The position numbers and the translations under genes are program-made. A stretch of 51,498 nt of DNA from positions 1-51,498 of the forward strand of contig JAUXWC010000193.1 of assembly GCA_030685025.1 (NCBI GenBank), read 5' to 3'. Below, piece after piece: positions 7,120 through 15,602 of this stretch (the stretch's first letter is position 1; every line of letters starts with the position of its first letter). The stretch comes from Rhodoferax sp. (GTDB taxonomy: Bacteria > Pseudomonadota > Gammaproteobacteria > Burkholderiales > Burkholderiaceae_C). The notes beneath the pieces were generated by a model. The model did not search any database. It was not told the DNA's origin and saw only the letters and a program-made list of their open reading frames with translations.

Positions 7120-9170
7120 GGGGCAGGTGGTTCGCCGGGGCCGGACTCCGACTCGGTGAGGTCCACGGCAATGGCGATTGGCCCGCTGGCGACCTCGTCG
7201 TCCTCTTCGTCGGCCTCATTCGAGGTTGCCGCTGGCGCCTCGCCATCGAGCCGCTCCAGCACGGTGCCGGTCACGTCCAGACTGACGAAATCGATGGCGC
7301 CGAGCTTGACGCGCACGCGGCTGCCGCGTGGCAGGTCCTTAGCGCCCAGCACGCCCAGCACCAGGGGCAGGTCGTCGGCGCGCACCAGGTTCTCCTTGAA
7401 GAGCGTGGCGTCGACGACTTCCAGTCCATGCTGCTGCACGTATTTCAGGGTCCAGTAACGCTCCATGGCGCCTTGAAAGCCGTTGTAGCTGCTGTAGGCC
7501 GCATCGAAGCTGGAGATGATGGAAAACAGGTCGGCGTCCTTCGGCTTGAACGGTGCCACCAGTGCGGCGGTCTTGCCATGGCGTGCGCAGGCGATGATCT
7601 GCCATTGGTTGACCAGGTCGGTGTAACGGCGCAAGGGCGAGGTGCTCCAGCAATAGCTGGGTACGCCAATGCCCGCGTGCGGCAGCGCCTTGGTACCCAT
7701 GCGCACCTTGACGCCGGGCGCCAGGCTGGCCTGGCTGCGGTAAATGCCGGGCACGCCGAGGCTGGCCAGCCAGCCGCCCCAGGTGCTGTTGGCCAGGATC
7801 ATGGCCTCGGCCACGATCAAGTCGAGCGGCGCACCACGTTGGCGAATGCTGATTTGCACCGTCTCGTTACCAGCAGGCTCTTGCGTGGCCTTGTCGAGAA
7901 GGCGGAAGTTGTAGTCGGGGCGGTTGAAGGTTTCCGGCTTGCCACGCACCAGTTCGCGTGCGGCTTTCAGCTTCTTCGCCAGTTGATATAAAAACGATAG
8001 CGGCCGGCGCTCGTCCAGCAAGGGCTGCGGGTCGTTCTCGTGCGAAAACGAGGGGTCATCCAGCCATTGCTCGGTGACCACCGCGTCCAGTTGGTCGTGG
8101 CGCAGGTTGGCGCTGATCAAAACCCGCTCCAGCCGGGTTTCGCTGGATTGGATTTCCAGCGTGGATTCACTCAGCGTCACGTACAGCGACACGGCCGGAC
8201 AAGCCTGACCGGCTTGCAGGGTGTAGGCCTGCACCACGGCATCGGGCAGCATGGTGATCTTGTGGCCCGGCATGTAGACGGTGGACAGTCGGGCGCGCCC
8301 AGCCTGGTCGATCGGGCTGCCGGGCAACACCGCCAGGCCGGGCGCCGCAATGTGAATGCCAACCACCACTGTGCCGCTGCCCAGGCCCTGCACCGACAGC
8401 GCATCGTCGATCTCGGTGGTGGCCGAGTCGTCAATGGAAAAAGCCTGTGCGCTGGCCAGCGGCAGATCGTCTTTGATCGCCGGGGCCTGCAGCGCCGGGA
8501 AGCCGGTGCCCTTGGGGAAACTCTCCAGCAGGAAGCGGCGCCAGTGGAACTGGTAGGGCGAGTCGATGGCACCGGCTTTTTGCAGCAGTTCCAGCGGCCC
8601 AAGATGCGTGGCGCGCGAGGCTTCGACGACGGCCCGGTACTCCGGCGCGTTCTTGTCCGGCTTGAACAGGATCTTGTAGAGCTGTTCGCGAATCGGCTCC
8701 GGGCACTGGCCGGCGCTCAGGGCCTGCACCCATTGCTCGACCTGTAGCGCCACTTGCTTCTTTTTCTCGATGGCCACCAGCGCCTGCGAGAGGATCTCGG
8801 CGCTGGCCTTGCGAAAGCGCCCCTTGCCGGCACGGCGAAAGTAGTGCGGCGCCTCGAACAGGCGAAACAGCGCTGCCGCCTGCTCCACCAGCGTCGGATG
8901 CGTCTGGAAGTAGTCCCGCGCCAGATCGTGGAAACCAAATTCTTCCTCGGGCGCGAATTCCCAGGCCAGTTCGAGTTCGATGCTCTGGCTCAAGACCAGG
9001 GCCGCGCTGACCAGCTCGGCGGGCGCCGGCTTGTCGAACTTGAGCAGCATATTGGCGCACTTGACTTTGACACGCTTGCCGCTGTCGAGCTCGACCTGGG
9101 CGGACGAATCGGTTTCGGACAACACCCGACCGGCCAGGTGCTTGCCGGCTTCTTCAAACAATAAAAACAT
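7116..9170 (-). CDS. RNB-domain ribonuclease (RNase II/R-like)
   Basis: Exoribonuclease family protein of 684 residues, expected to degrade RNA 3' to 5' in the cytoplasm. The catalytic signature IDDSATTEIDD lies at 246-256, carrying the acidic residues that hold Mg2+, and the rest of the RNB domain follows, with STSPLRRYTDLVNQW as the conserved late motif. The N-terminal about 240 residues do not look like the double cold-shock domains of E. coli RNase II or RNase R, and the C-terminus ends in an acidic tail instead of the basic tail of RNase R. This form is common in Burkholderiales. Stop and next start overlap by four bases (TonB-like gene). Confidence 0.88.
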   Translation of the reverse strand: MFLLFEEAGKHLAGRVLSETDSSAQVELDSGKRVKVKCANMLLKFDKPAPAELVSAALVLSQSIELELAWEFAPEEEFGFHDLARDYFQTHPTLVEQAAALFRLFEAPHYFRRAGKGRFRKASAEILSQALVAIEKKKQVALQVEQWVQALSAGQCPEPIREQLYKILFKPDKNAPEYRAVVEASRATHLGPLELLQKAGAIDSPYQFHWRRFLLESFPKGTGFPALQAPAIKDDLPLASAQAFSIDDSATTEIDDALSVQGLGSGTVVVGIHIAAPGLAVLPGSPIDQAGRARLSTVYMPGHKITMLPDAVVQAYTLQAGQACPAVSLYVTLSESTLEIQSSETRLERVLISANLRHDQLDAVVTEQWLDDPSFSHENDPQPLLDERRPLSFLYQLAKKLKAARELVRGKPETFNRPDYNFRLLDKATQEPAGNETVQISIRQRGAPLDLIVAEAMILANSTWGGWLASLGVPGIYRSQASLAPGVKVRMGTKALPHAGIGVPSYCWSTSPLRRYTDLVNQWQIIACARHGKTAALVAPFKPKDADLFSIISSFDAAYSSYNGFQGAMERYWTLKYVQQHGLEVVDATLFKENLVRADDLPLVLGVLGAKDLPRGSRVRVKLGAIDFVSLDVTGTVLERLDGEAPAATSNEADEEDDEVASGPIAIAVDLTESESGPGEPPAP

Positions 9171-9201
9171 GGAACCGATTGTCCCAGCAAAACCGTTTCG
9201 T

Positions 9202-9798
9202 TCAGCTCAGACCCAGAAACTCGCCGATCTGCCCGATGTGGTCGTCAAAGTCACTCAGTGCATGGTCGCCCGCCGGCAGCAGCTTGATCGTGGCGCCGGG
9301 GTAGCGGCCGGTCATTTCGCGCCAGTCCAGCACTTCGTCGCCCTTGGCAATGATGCAGAAGTAATGCTCGGGGCGTTGCGGACCCGCACATTGCAGCGCG
9401 CGCAACTGGTCGACATACTCGGGTCGGAAGAAGAAACGCTCCTGCGGCTGATGCCATTGGCTTTGTTCCCCCAGATGAGAGGCCAGGTCACGCGCCGGGT
9501 CCACGGCCGGGTTGAGCAAGATCGCCCGGCATTGCCTCTGTTCAGCCAGCCAGGTCGCGTAGAAGCCGCCCAGCGAGGACCCGACAAGCGCCATTGATTC
9601 GCGTGGCCAGCTCGCCGTGCCTTGCGCGATCAGTTCGGCGGCCGCTTGCGGTGAGGGCGGCAGTTGCGGGCACCACCAGACCGGGCCAGGCTGATGCCGG
9701 GCCACCCAGGCCGCCATGAGCCGGGCCTTGGCCGACTGGGGCGAGGATCGAAACCCGTGCAGGTAGAGCAAGTGGGAAGTGGGCATGGGCGCCATCAT
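9202..9798 (-). CDS. YqiA/YcfP-type alpha/beta-hydrolase (esterase)
   Basis: Small 198-residue alpha/beta-hydrolase. YLHGF near residue 12 is the oxyanion strand, GSSLGG at 73-78 is the nucleophile elbow (Ser75), and GDHALSDFDDH near the C-terminus carries the likely catalytic His. E. coli YqiA is a short-chain acyl esterase; the physiological substrate is unknown. Three in-frame ATGs (9798, 9795, 9786) compete; MPTSHLLYLHG at 9786 looks most conserved, so the protein may be four residues shorter. It is the first gene of the leftward run and diverges from rodA across 62 bases, where both promoters must lie. Confidence 0.85.
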   Translation of the reverse strand: MMAPMPTSHLLYLHGFRSSPQSAKARLMAAWVARHQPGPVWWCPQLPPSPQAAAELIAQGTASWPRESMALVGSSLGGFYATWLAEQRQCRAILLNPAVDPARDLASHLGEQSQWHQPQERFFFRPEYVDQLRALQCAGPQRPEHYFCIIAKGDEVLDWREMTGRYPGATIKLLPAGDHALSDFDDHIGQIGEFLGLS

Positions 9799-9860
9799 AG
9801 TCAGCGCTTAGGGTGTCCGGGGGCGACCGAAACCGGCATGAATGGCGATAATCGGGTCTC

Positions 9861-11015
9861 ATGTCTGTTGCATTTGAAAACCCTTCGCCGTGGCGGCGCG
9901 TCTTGCCCTGGTTTCGCGATTTCGATGGCCCCTTGGTGGTGGCCGTGTTGCTGCTCGCCGGCGCCGGCATGTTGACCATGTACTCGTCGGGCTACGATCA
10001 CGGCACCCGGTTTCAGGACCATGGCCGCAACATGCTGATCGCGGCGGGCATCATGATGCTGGTGGCGCAGATTCCGCCGCAGCGCCTGCTGTCGCTGGCG
10101 GTGCCGCTGTACACACTTGGCTTGGCGCTACTGATCGCGGTGGCGATTTTTGGCATCACCAAGAAGGGTGCGCGGCGCTGGATCAACCTCGGCATCACGA
10201 TTCAGCCCAGCGAGATCATGAAGATCGCGATGCCGCTGATGCTTGCCTGGTGGTTTCAGAAGCGCGAGGGGCAGCTTCGCCCCCTGGATTTCGCGGCGGC
10301 GGGCTTGCTCCTGGCGATGCCCATTGCGCTGATCGTCAGGCAGCCTGACCTGGGCACGGCCATACTGGTGTTGTCGGCGGGCCTGTCCGTCATATTTTTT
10401 GCCGGCCTGAGCTGGAAATGGGTGCTGCCGCCTGCGGCGCTGGGCGCGGCGCTGATGGTTTCGCTGATTGTCTTTGAGCCGCGTCTATGTGCCGATGGCG
10501 TGCGCTGGCCGGTGTTGCACGATTACCAGCAGCAGCGTATTTGCACGCTGCTGGACCCCTCGCGCGACCCGCTTGGCAAGGGTTTCCACACGATTCAAGG
10601 GATGATCGCGATCGGCTCGGGGGGGCTGAGTGGCAAGGGTTTCATGCAGGGGACTCAGACGCACCTGGAGTTCATCCCGGAGCGCACCACCGACTTCATT
10701 TTCGCCGCCTATTCGGAGGAGTTTGGCTTGCTGGGCAACCTTGCCCTGATTGCCGCGTTCATCTTTCTGGTGTTGCGTGGCCTGATGATCGCGATGGACG
10801 CGCCGACACTGTTTTCCAGGCTGCTGGCGGGCAGCATCACACTGATCTTCTTCACTTATGCGTTCGTCAACATGGGAATGGTCATGGGCATATTGCCGGT
10901 CGTGGGGGTGCCCTTGCCCTTCATCAGCTATGGCGGCACGGCGATGGTGACGCTGGGCATGGGTTTGGGCATTCTGATGTCGATTGCCAAGTCCAAACGA
11001 CTGGTGCAATCCTGA
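9861..11015 (+). CDS. rodA: Rod shape-determining protein RodA (SEDS peptidoglycan polymerase)
   Basis: Integral membrane glycosyltransferase that polymerises lipid II in the elongasome together with PBP2. The 384-residue protein has about ten membrane helices. SEDS hallmarks are visible: GARRWINLG followed by IQPSEIMKIAMPL, QPDLGTA, the ERTTDFIFAAYSEEFG motif and the final GVPLPFISYGGTAMV. The conserved Asp in the SEDS active-site loop falls in the RTTDF region. No PBP2, mreB, mreC or mreD gene is within this window. A pair of palindromic repeats begins directly after the stop. Confidence 0.95.
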   Translation: MSVAFENPSPWRRVLPWFRDFDGPLVVAVLLLAGAGMLTMYSSGYDHGTRFQDHGRNMLIAAGIMMLVAQIPPQRLLSLAVPLYTLGLALLIAVAIFGITKKGARRWINLGITIQPSEIMKIAMPLMLAWWFQKREGQLRPLDFAAAGLLLAMPIALIVRQPDLGTAILVLSAGLSVIFFAGLSWKWVLPPAALGAALMVSLIVFEPRLCADGVRWPVLHDYQQQRICTLLDPSRDPLGKGFHTIQGMIAIGSGGLSGKGFMQGTQTHLEFIPERTTDFIFAAYSEEFGLLGNLALIAAFIFLVLRGLMIAMDAPTLFSRLLAGSITLIFFTYAFVNMGMVMGILPVVGVPLPFISYGGTAMVTLGMGLGILMSIAKSKRLVQS

Positions 11016-11138
11016 AACTTGCGGGACAGACCAAAGTTACGCGAAGCGAACTTTGCTCTGTCCTCAACTGATCGGGGATGTTTTGCGGGACAGACCAAGG
11101 TGATTCGAAGCGAACTCAGGGGTGTTTTTGCGGGACGC
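11016..11138. repeat. Dispersed palindromic repeat, one full nested copy and degenerate copies
   Basis: GCGGGAC starts recur at 11021, 11085 and 11130. The first copy is a long nested hairpin: GGACAGA pairs with TCTGTCC, inside it CAAAGTT pairs with AACTTTG, and innermost CGC pairs with GCG around GAA. The second copy has lost its right arm and the third is only the GCGGGAC end. The array begins on the base after the rodA stop and ends just before tldD. Confidence 0.85.
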
Positions 11139-11151
11139 CTAGAATCGCAGC

Positions 11152-12612
11152 ATGATCTCTCGTGAACCGACCATCGAACGTTTGGCTATCGCCAAACGCC
11201 TGTTGTTGACGCCGTTTGGCCTGGATGAAACCCACCTTTGGCGCGCGCTGGCCGAAATCAAGGCACACCAGGTCAATGAAGCGGATCTTTATTTCCAGTA
11301 CACCCGCAGCGAAGGCTGGAGCCTGGAGGAGGGTATTGTCAAAACCGGCTCGTTCAGCATCGATCAGGGCGTGGGCGTGCGAGCCGTTTCGGGCGAGAAG
11401 ACTGCGTTCGCCTATTCCGACGATATTTCCGACGCCTCGCTGCTCGATGCGGCGCGCACGGTCCGAACCATCTCCAGCGCCAGCAGGGCGGGTCGGGTCA
11501 AGACCTCGACCCAGAAGATCGCGCCATCGCGGTCCCTGTACAAGGATCTCGATCCGATTGCCAGCCTTGGCAGCGCGGACAAGGTCAAGCTGCTGGAAAA
11601 GGTCGAGCAAGCCGCGCGTGCCAAAGACCCGCGCGTGGCGCAAGTCATGGCTGGTTTGGCCAGCGAATACGACGTGGTGTTGGTGGCGCGCGCTGATGGC
11701 ACCCTGGCGGCCGATGTGAGACCCTTGGTCCGCTTGAGCGTGACGGTGATTGCCGAGCAAAAGGGTCGTCGCGAAATGGGTTCCGCAGGCGGTGGTGGAC
11801 GATTCGGTTTGGCCTATTTCGACGACGCGTGCATTGCCGGCTATGTGGACGAGGCGGTCAACGCGGCGCTCACGAATCTGGAATCGCGGCCGGCGCCTGC
11901 GGGTGAAATGACGGTAGTGCTCGGATCGGGATGGCCCGGCATCCTGTTGCACGAGGCGATTGGGCACGGCCTGGAGGGCGACTTCAATCGCAAGGGGTCG
12001 AGTGCCTTCACGGGTCGTGTCGGGCAACGGGTTGCTGCCAAGGGCGTGACCGTGCTGGACGATGGCACGCTGGCGCAGCGGCGTGGCTCGCTCAATGTGG
12101 ACGACGAAGGCAACCCCAGCCAGCGCAACGTGTTGATCGAGGATGGCATCCTCAAGGGCTATATCCAGGATGCCATGAACGCGCGGCTGATGGGCGTCAA
12201 ACCGACCGGCAACGGCCGGCGCGAGAGTTATGCCCACACACCGATGCCGCGCATGACCAACACCTACATGCTGGCCGGTGACAAAGCCCCCGAAGAGATC
12301 GTCGCCAGCATCAAGAAGGGCCTGTACGCCACCAACTTTGGGGGCGGGCAGGTGGATATCACGTCGGGCAAGTTCGTGTTTTCGGCGAGCCAGGCGTTCT
12401 GGGTGGAAAACGGCAAGATTCTTTATCCGGTCAAAGGCGCCACCCTGGTGGGCAACGGGCCGGATGCGCTGACGCGCGTCAGCATGATCGGCAACGACAT
12501 GAAGCTCGACAGCGGCGTGGGCACCTGCGGCAAGGAAGGACAAAGCGTTCCCGTCGGCGTTGGCCAGCCAACCCTGCGCATTGACGGCCTGACGGTGGGC
12601 GGCACAGCCTGA
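11152..12612 (+). CDS. tldD: Metalloprotease TldD
   Basis: Subunit of the TldD/TldE zinc protease, which in enterobacteria processes the microcin B17 precursor and helps degrade CcdA. The 486 residues fit the family. The zinc motif HEAIGH (His267, Glu268, His272) in GILLHEAIGHGLEGD marks the active-site subunit TldD rather than TldE, which lacks it. The C-terminal glycine-rich segments (ATLVGNGPDALTRVSMIGND and GVGTCGKEGQSVPVGVGQP) are typical. tldE/pmbA is not in this window. It is flanked on both sides by the dispersed palindromic repeat. Confidence 0.95.
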   Translation: MISREPTIERLAIAKRLLLTPFGLDETHLWRALAEIKAHQVNEADLYFQYTRSEGWSLEEGIVKTGSFSIDQGVGVRAVSGEKTAFAYSDDISDASLLDAARTVRTISSASRAGRVKTSTQKIAPSRSLYKDLDPIASLGSADKVKLLEKVEQAARAKDPRVAQVMAGLASEYDVVLVARADGTLAADVRPLVRLSVTVIAEQKGRREMGSAGGGGRFGLAYFDDACIAGYVDEAVNAALTNLESRPAPAGEMTVVLGSGWPGILLHEAIGHGLEGDFNRKGSSAFTGRVGQRVAAKGVTVLDDGTLAQRRGSLNVDDEGNPSQRNVLIEDGILKGYIQDAMNARLMGVKPTGNGRRESYAHTPMPRMTNTYMLAGDKAPEEIVASIKKGLYATNFGGGQVDITSGKFVFSASQAFWVENGKILYPVKGATLVGNGPDALTRVSMIGNDMKLDSGVGTCGKEGQSVPVGVGQPTLRIDGLTVGGTA

Positions 12613-12731
12613 GACTTTGCGGGACAGACCAACGTTACGCGAAGCGAACGTTGCTCTGTCCTCAACTGATCAAGGGTGTTTTGCGGGACAGACCGGAGCG
12701 TCGCGAAGCGAACGTTGCTCTGTCCTCAACC
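12613..12731. repeat. Dispersed palindromic repeat, two nested-hairpin copies
   Basis: GCGGGAC starts at 12619 and 12683 (period 64). In the first copy the outer stem is GGACAGA/TCTGTCC and the inner stem is CAACGTT/AACGTTG around CGCGAAGCG. Compared with the copy after rodA (CAAAGTT/AACTTTG), an A-T pair has become a C-G pair on both sides, a compensatory change. The second copy has a mismatched inner left arm (GGAGCGT). The array starts on the base after the tldD stop. Confidence 0.88.
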
Positions 12732-12779
12732 GTATGACGCGTCGGGATCGGGCGATTTGACTGTGCTACATTTGCCGCC

Positions 12780-12848
12780 ATGAAATCGGTTCAGTTTTTC
12801 TTTAGCTATTTTTGGTTCTCAAGCGCCTGCGGCGGTAGAGAGTTCTGA
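12780..12848 (+). CDS. Aromatic leader peptide of the DAHP synthase attenuator
   Basis: A 22-codon open frame from ATG 12780 to TGA 12846-12848. Codons 6-13 encode FFFSYFWF, so six of the first thirteen codons are Phe, Tyr or Trp before the stalling zone ends, and one more Phe precedes the stop. All three aromatic amino acids are represented. It ends 34 bases before an intrinsic terminator and 98 bases before the DAHP synthase ATG. No clear ribosome site precedes the ATG; an extended -10-like TGCTACATT lies at 12764-12772, so the transcript may start almost at the ATG. Recognition rests on codon content and on the alternative RNA pairings (next entry). Confidence 0.8.
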   Translation: MKSVQFFFSYFWFSSACGGREF

Positions 12849-12910
12849 ACGTACCCAAAGAAAACGTCCTGATTCCCTGAAAACCGCCGGAGCCCCGGCG
12901 GTTTTTTTTT
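12830..12910 (+). terminator. Transcription attenuator (antiterminator/terminator) upstream of DAHP synthase
   Basis: AACCGCCGG (12882-12890) and CCGGCGGTT (12895-12903) form a perfect 9-bp GC-rich stem with loop AGCC, followed by a T-run to 12910: an intrinsic terminator. CGGCGGT inside the leader peptide (12830-12836) is exactly complementary to ACCGCCG (12883-12889), the 5' arm of the terminator, giving a competing antiterminator. A ribosome stalled on the aromatic codons (12795-12818) would leave 12830-12836 free and prevent termination; one that reaches the leader stop would cover it and let the terminator form. This is classical amino acid attenuation, inferred from the sequence. Confidence 0.82.
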
Positions 12911-12946
12911 ACCCTGTTTCAAACCTGACTGACTTAGGAGAGTTCC

Positions 12947-14086
12947 ATGAATGCCAAAGCCACCTCGGCCACTGCAGATGCCTGGTATGCGAACGCCCAC
13001 GCCCACCCCAGTGACCGCACCAGCGAAACTGACGACGCACGCATCAAGGACATCACCGTGTTGCCGCCGCCCGAGCATTTGATCCGCTTCTTCCCGATTC
13101 ACCACACGCCGGTCGAGACGCTGATCACCAAGACCCGGCGCAGCATTCACGACATCATGTCCGGCAAGGATGACCGCTTGCTGGTGGTGATTGGCCCGTG
13201 CTCCATTCACGATCCTTCGGCCGCGCTGGACTATGCGCGCCAACTCCGGGAGCAGCGAGAGAAGTACGCGGCTACGCTGGAGATCGTGATGCGGGTCTAC
13301 TTCGAGAAGCCGCGCACGACGGTTGGCTGGAAGGGGCTGATCAATGATCCGTACCTGGATGAAACCTTTCGCATCGACGAAGGCCTGCGCATTGCCCGTC
13401 AACTGCTGATCGAGATCAACCGTTTGGGACTTCCCGCCGGCAGCGAGTTCCTGGATGTAATCTCCCCGCAGTACCTGGGTGACCTGATTTCATGGGGCGC
13501 CATCGGCGCGCGCACCACCGAGAGTCAGGTGCATCGCGAACTGGCCTCGGGCCTGTCGGCGCCGATTGGCTTCAAGAATGGAACCGACGGCAATATCAAG
13601 ATCGCCACCGACGCGATTCAGGCGGCGGCCGGCGGGCACCACTTCTTGTCGGTCCACAAGAACGGTCAGGTCGCCATCGTGCAGACTAACGGCAACAAGG
13701 ATTGCCACGTCATCTTGCGTGGCGGCAAGACGCCCAATTTTGACGCCGCTAGCGTGGCTGCTGCCTGCAAGGACCTGGCCGCCGCCAAATTACCAACCAG
13801 CTTGATGGTGGACTGCAGCCACGCCAACAGCAGCAAGCAGCACGAGAAGCAGCTCGATGTGGCGCGCGATATCGGCACACAGATCGCCGCCGGCTCCAGG
13901 CACGTATTTGGCGTGATGGTGGAAAGCCATCTTCAGCCGGGCGCGCAGAGGTTCACGCCGGGCCAGGACAACATCGATGCCTTGGTTTATGGCAAGAGCA
14001 TCACCGACGCTTGCCTGGGTTGGGACGACTCGCTCAAGGCGCTGGAGGCCTTGTCCGCAGCCGTGGTGGCGCGCCGGGCGCGGTGA
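12947..14086 (+). CDS. aroG: 3-deoxy-7-phosphoheptulonate (DAHP) synthase, class I
   Basis: Condenses phosphoenolpyruvate and erythrose 4-phosphate, the committed step of aromatic biosynthesis. The 379-residue protein is a class I, AroF/AroG/AroH-type enzyme: IGPCSIHDPSAALDYA, RVYFEKPRTTVGWKG and GARTTESQVHRELASGLS line the PEP/metal site, and the metal-binding Cys is in IGPCSIHD. Later metal ligands sit in the C-terminal half (DCSHAN and FGVMVESHL). A strong ribosome site (TTAGGAG) precedes the ATG. Feedback specificity (Phe, Tyr or Trp) cannot be decided by eye, so the symbol is by analogy. Expression is probably set by the aromatic attenuator directly upstream. Confidence 0.93.
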   Translation: MNAKATSATADAWYANAHAHPSDRTSETDDARIKDITVLPPPEHLIRFFPIHHTPVETLITKTRRSIHDIMSGKDDRLLVVIGPCSIHDPSAALDYARQLREQREKYAATLEIVMRVYFEKPRTTVGWKGLINDPYLDETFRIDEGLRIARQLLIEINRLGLPAGSEFLDVISPQYLGDLISWGAIGARTTESQVHRELASGLSAPIGFKNGTDGNIKIATDAIQAAAGGHHFLSVHKNGQVAIVQTNGNKDCHVILRGGKTPNFDAASVAAACKDLAAAKLPTSLMVDCSHANSSKQHEKQLDVARDIGTQIAAGSRHVFGVMVESHLQPGAQRFTPGQDNIDALVYGKSITDACLGWDDSLKALEALSAAVVARRAR

Positions 14087-14124
14087 CGGCTGTCGAGGCA
14101 GGTTGCAGGGCAGCGCCAGGCTGC

Positions 14125-15561
14125 TCAGGGTTGACTGGCCAGCGCCTGCAGAAGCTTTTGGTGAATGCCGCCGAAGCCACCGTTGCTCATGCAGACAATG
14201 TGATCGCCACCGCGCGCGGCGGCCACTACCCGCTGGACCAGTTCATTGATCGAGTCGGCAACTTGCGCCGTCGCGCCCAAGCCCGCAAGGGCCTCGCCGG
14301 GATCCCAATCCAGGCCAGCGCGCTGACAGAAGGCCAGATCGGCGCTTTCCAGACTCCAGGGCAGTTGGGCTTTCATGGCGCCGAGCTTCATGGTGTTGCT
14401 GCGCGGCTCGAACACCGCCAGGATGCGCGGCCCCGCGCCCAGTTTGCGCCGAAGCCCATCCAGCGTGGTGCGAATGGCTGTCGGATGGTGGGCGAAATCA
14501 TCGTAGACGGCGATGCCTCCATCGGCCTTGCTGACGATGCCACACAATTCCATGCGCCGCTTGACGTTTTCAAAACTTCCCAGAGCGCGTGTGCTCACCT
14601 CCGGCGCCACGCCAAGGTGGTGTGCTGCCGCGATGGCTGCCAATGCGTTCAGTTGGTTGTGAGTTCCAGTGAGCGCCCACTCCACGATACCAACATGCTG
14701 GCCCTGGCAATGAACTTGAAAGCAGGCTGGCTCGCCGAGTGCCATGTAGTCACTCACGGTGGCGCCGAAGCTGCGCACTTCGCTCCAGCAACCGGCATGC
14801 AGGACGCGGGTCAGGCTTTCTTCCAGGCCATTGACGATGACCCGGCCGGACCCATGGGGCCCGGTGCCGGGCACGGTGCGCACCAAGTGATGGAACTGCC
14901 GCTCGATCGCCGCCAGGTTGTCAAAAATATCCGCATGGTCAAACTCCAGGTTGTTGAGGACGGCAGTGCGCGGGCGGTAGTGCACGAACTTGCTGCGTTT
15001 GTCAAAGAAAGCGGTGTCGTACTCGTCCGCTTCGATGACAAACGGTGCAGCCGGGTCGGTGCCGCCGGTGGGATCGCTGGAGGTTCGACCCAGGCGGGCC
15101 GAAACCTGGAAGTTCAGCGGTACGCCACCAATCAGGAAACCGGGTTGCAGACCCGCACATTCCAGGATCCAGGCGGTCATGGCGGTCGTAGTGGTTTTGC
15201 CATGCGTGCCGGCGATCGCCACGACATGTCGGCCCTGCAGCACGTGCTCGGCCAACCATTGCGGACCACTGGTGTAGGGGGCGCCCGCGTCCAGGATCGC
15301 CTCCATCAAGGGGAACTTCGGCGTGCCGTCGGACAGGTGGCTGCGGCTGACAACGTTGCCGATCACATACAGATCGGGACTCAGCGCTAGCTGATCGGCG
15401 CCGAATCCCTCAATGAGCTGTATTCCCAACGCGCCAAGCTGGTCGCTCATGGGCGGATAAACGCCCGCGTCGCAGCCGGTTACCCTATGCCCGCTTTCAG
15501 CGGCCAGCGCGGCGAGGCCGCCCATGAAGGTCCCGCAAATACCCAGGATGTGAATGTGCAT
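14125..15561 (-). CDS. mpl: UDP-N-acetylmuramate:L-alanyl-gamma-D-glutamyl-meso-diaminopimelate ligase
   Basis: Cell-wall recycling enzyme that attaches recovered tripeptide to UDP-MurNAc, bypassing MurC-MurE. The 478-residue Mur-ligase family protein begins MHIHILGICGTFMGGLA, as Mpl does. GTHGKTTTT at 118-126 binds ATP, VIEADEYDTAFFDKRSK is Mpl-typical, and DDFAHHPTAIRTTLDG follows in the C-terminal domain. ampD, which releases the recycled peptide, lies at 26743 in the same window. It converges with the DAHP synthase gene and diverges from the gene at 15603 across about 40 bases. Confidence 0.95.
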   Translation of the reverse strand: MHIHILGICGTFMGGLAALAAESGHRVTGCDAGVYPPMSDQLGALGIQLIEGFGADQLALSPDLYVIGNVVSRSHLSDGTPKFPLMEAILDAGAPYTSGPQWLAEHVLQGRHVVAIAGTHGKTTTTAMTAWILECAGLQPGFLIGGVPLNFQVSARLGRTSSDPTGGTDPAAPFVIEADEYDTAFFDKRSKFVHYRPRTAVLNNLEFDHADIFDNLAAIERQFHHLVRTVPGTGPHGSGRVIVNGLEESLTRVLHAGCWSEVRSFGATVSDYMALGEPACFQVHCQGQHVGIVEWALTGTHNQLNALAAIAAAHHLGVAPEVSTRALGSFENVKRRMELCGIVSKADGGIAVYDDFAHHPTAIRTTLDGLRRKLGAGPRILAVFEPRSNTMKLGAMKAQLPWSLESADLAFCQRAGLDWDPGEALAGLGATAQVADSINELVQRVVAAARGGDHIVCMSNGGFGGIHQKLLQALASQP

Positions 15562-15602
15562 GCGTTGATTCTAGGGTGCCAAAAGCATGCAGAATCCCCC
15601 TC

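Noticed and set aside
6145-12731. CRISPR array, suggested by recurring repeats
   Set aside because: The copies are scattered between unrelated genes, are palindromic and have no regular spacers or cas genes.
12757-12785. Promoter with TTGACT as -35 for the leader peptide
   Set aside because: A 17-base spacer puts the -10 at ATGAAA, inside the leader; no acceptable -10 is found. An extended -10 at 12764-12772 is only a weak alternative.
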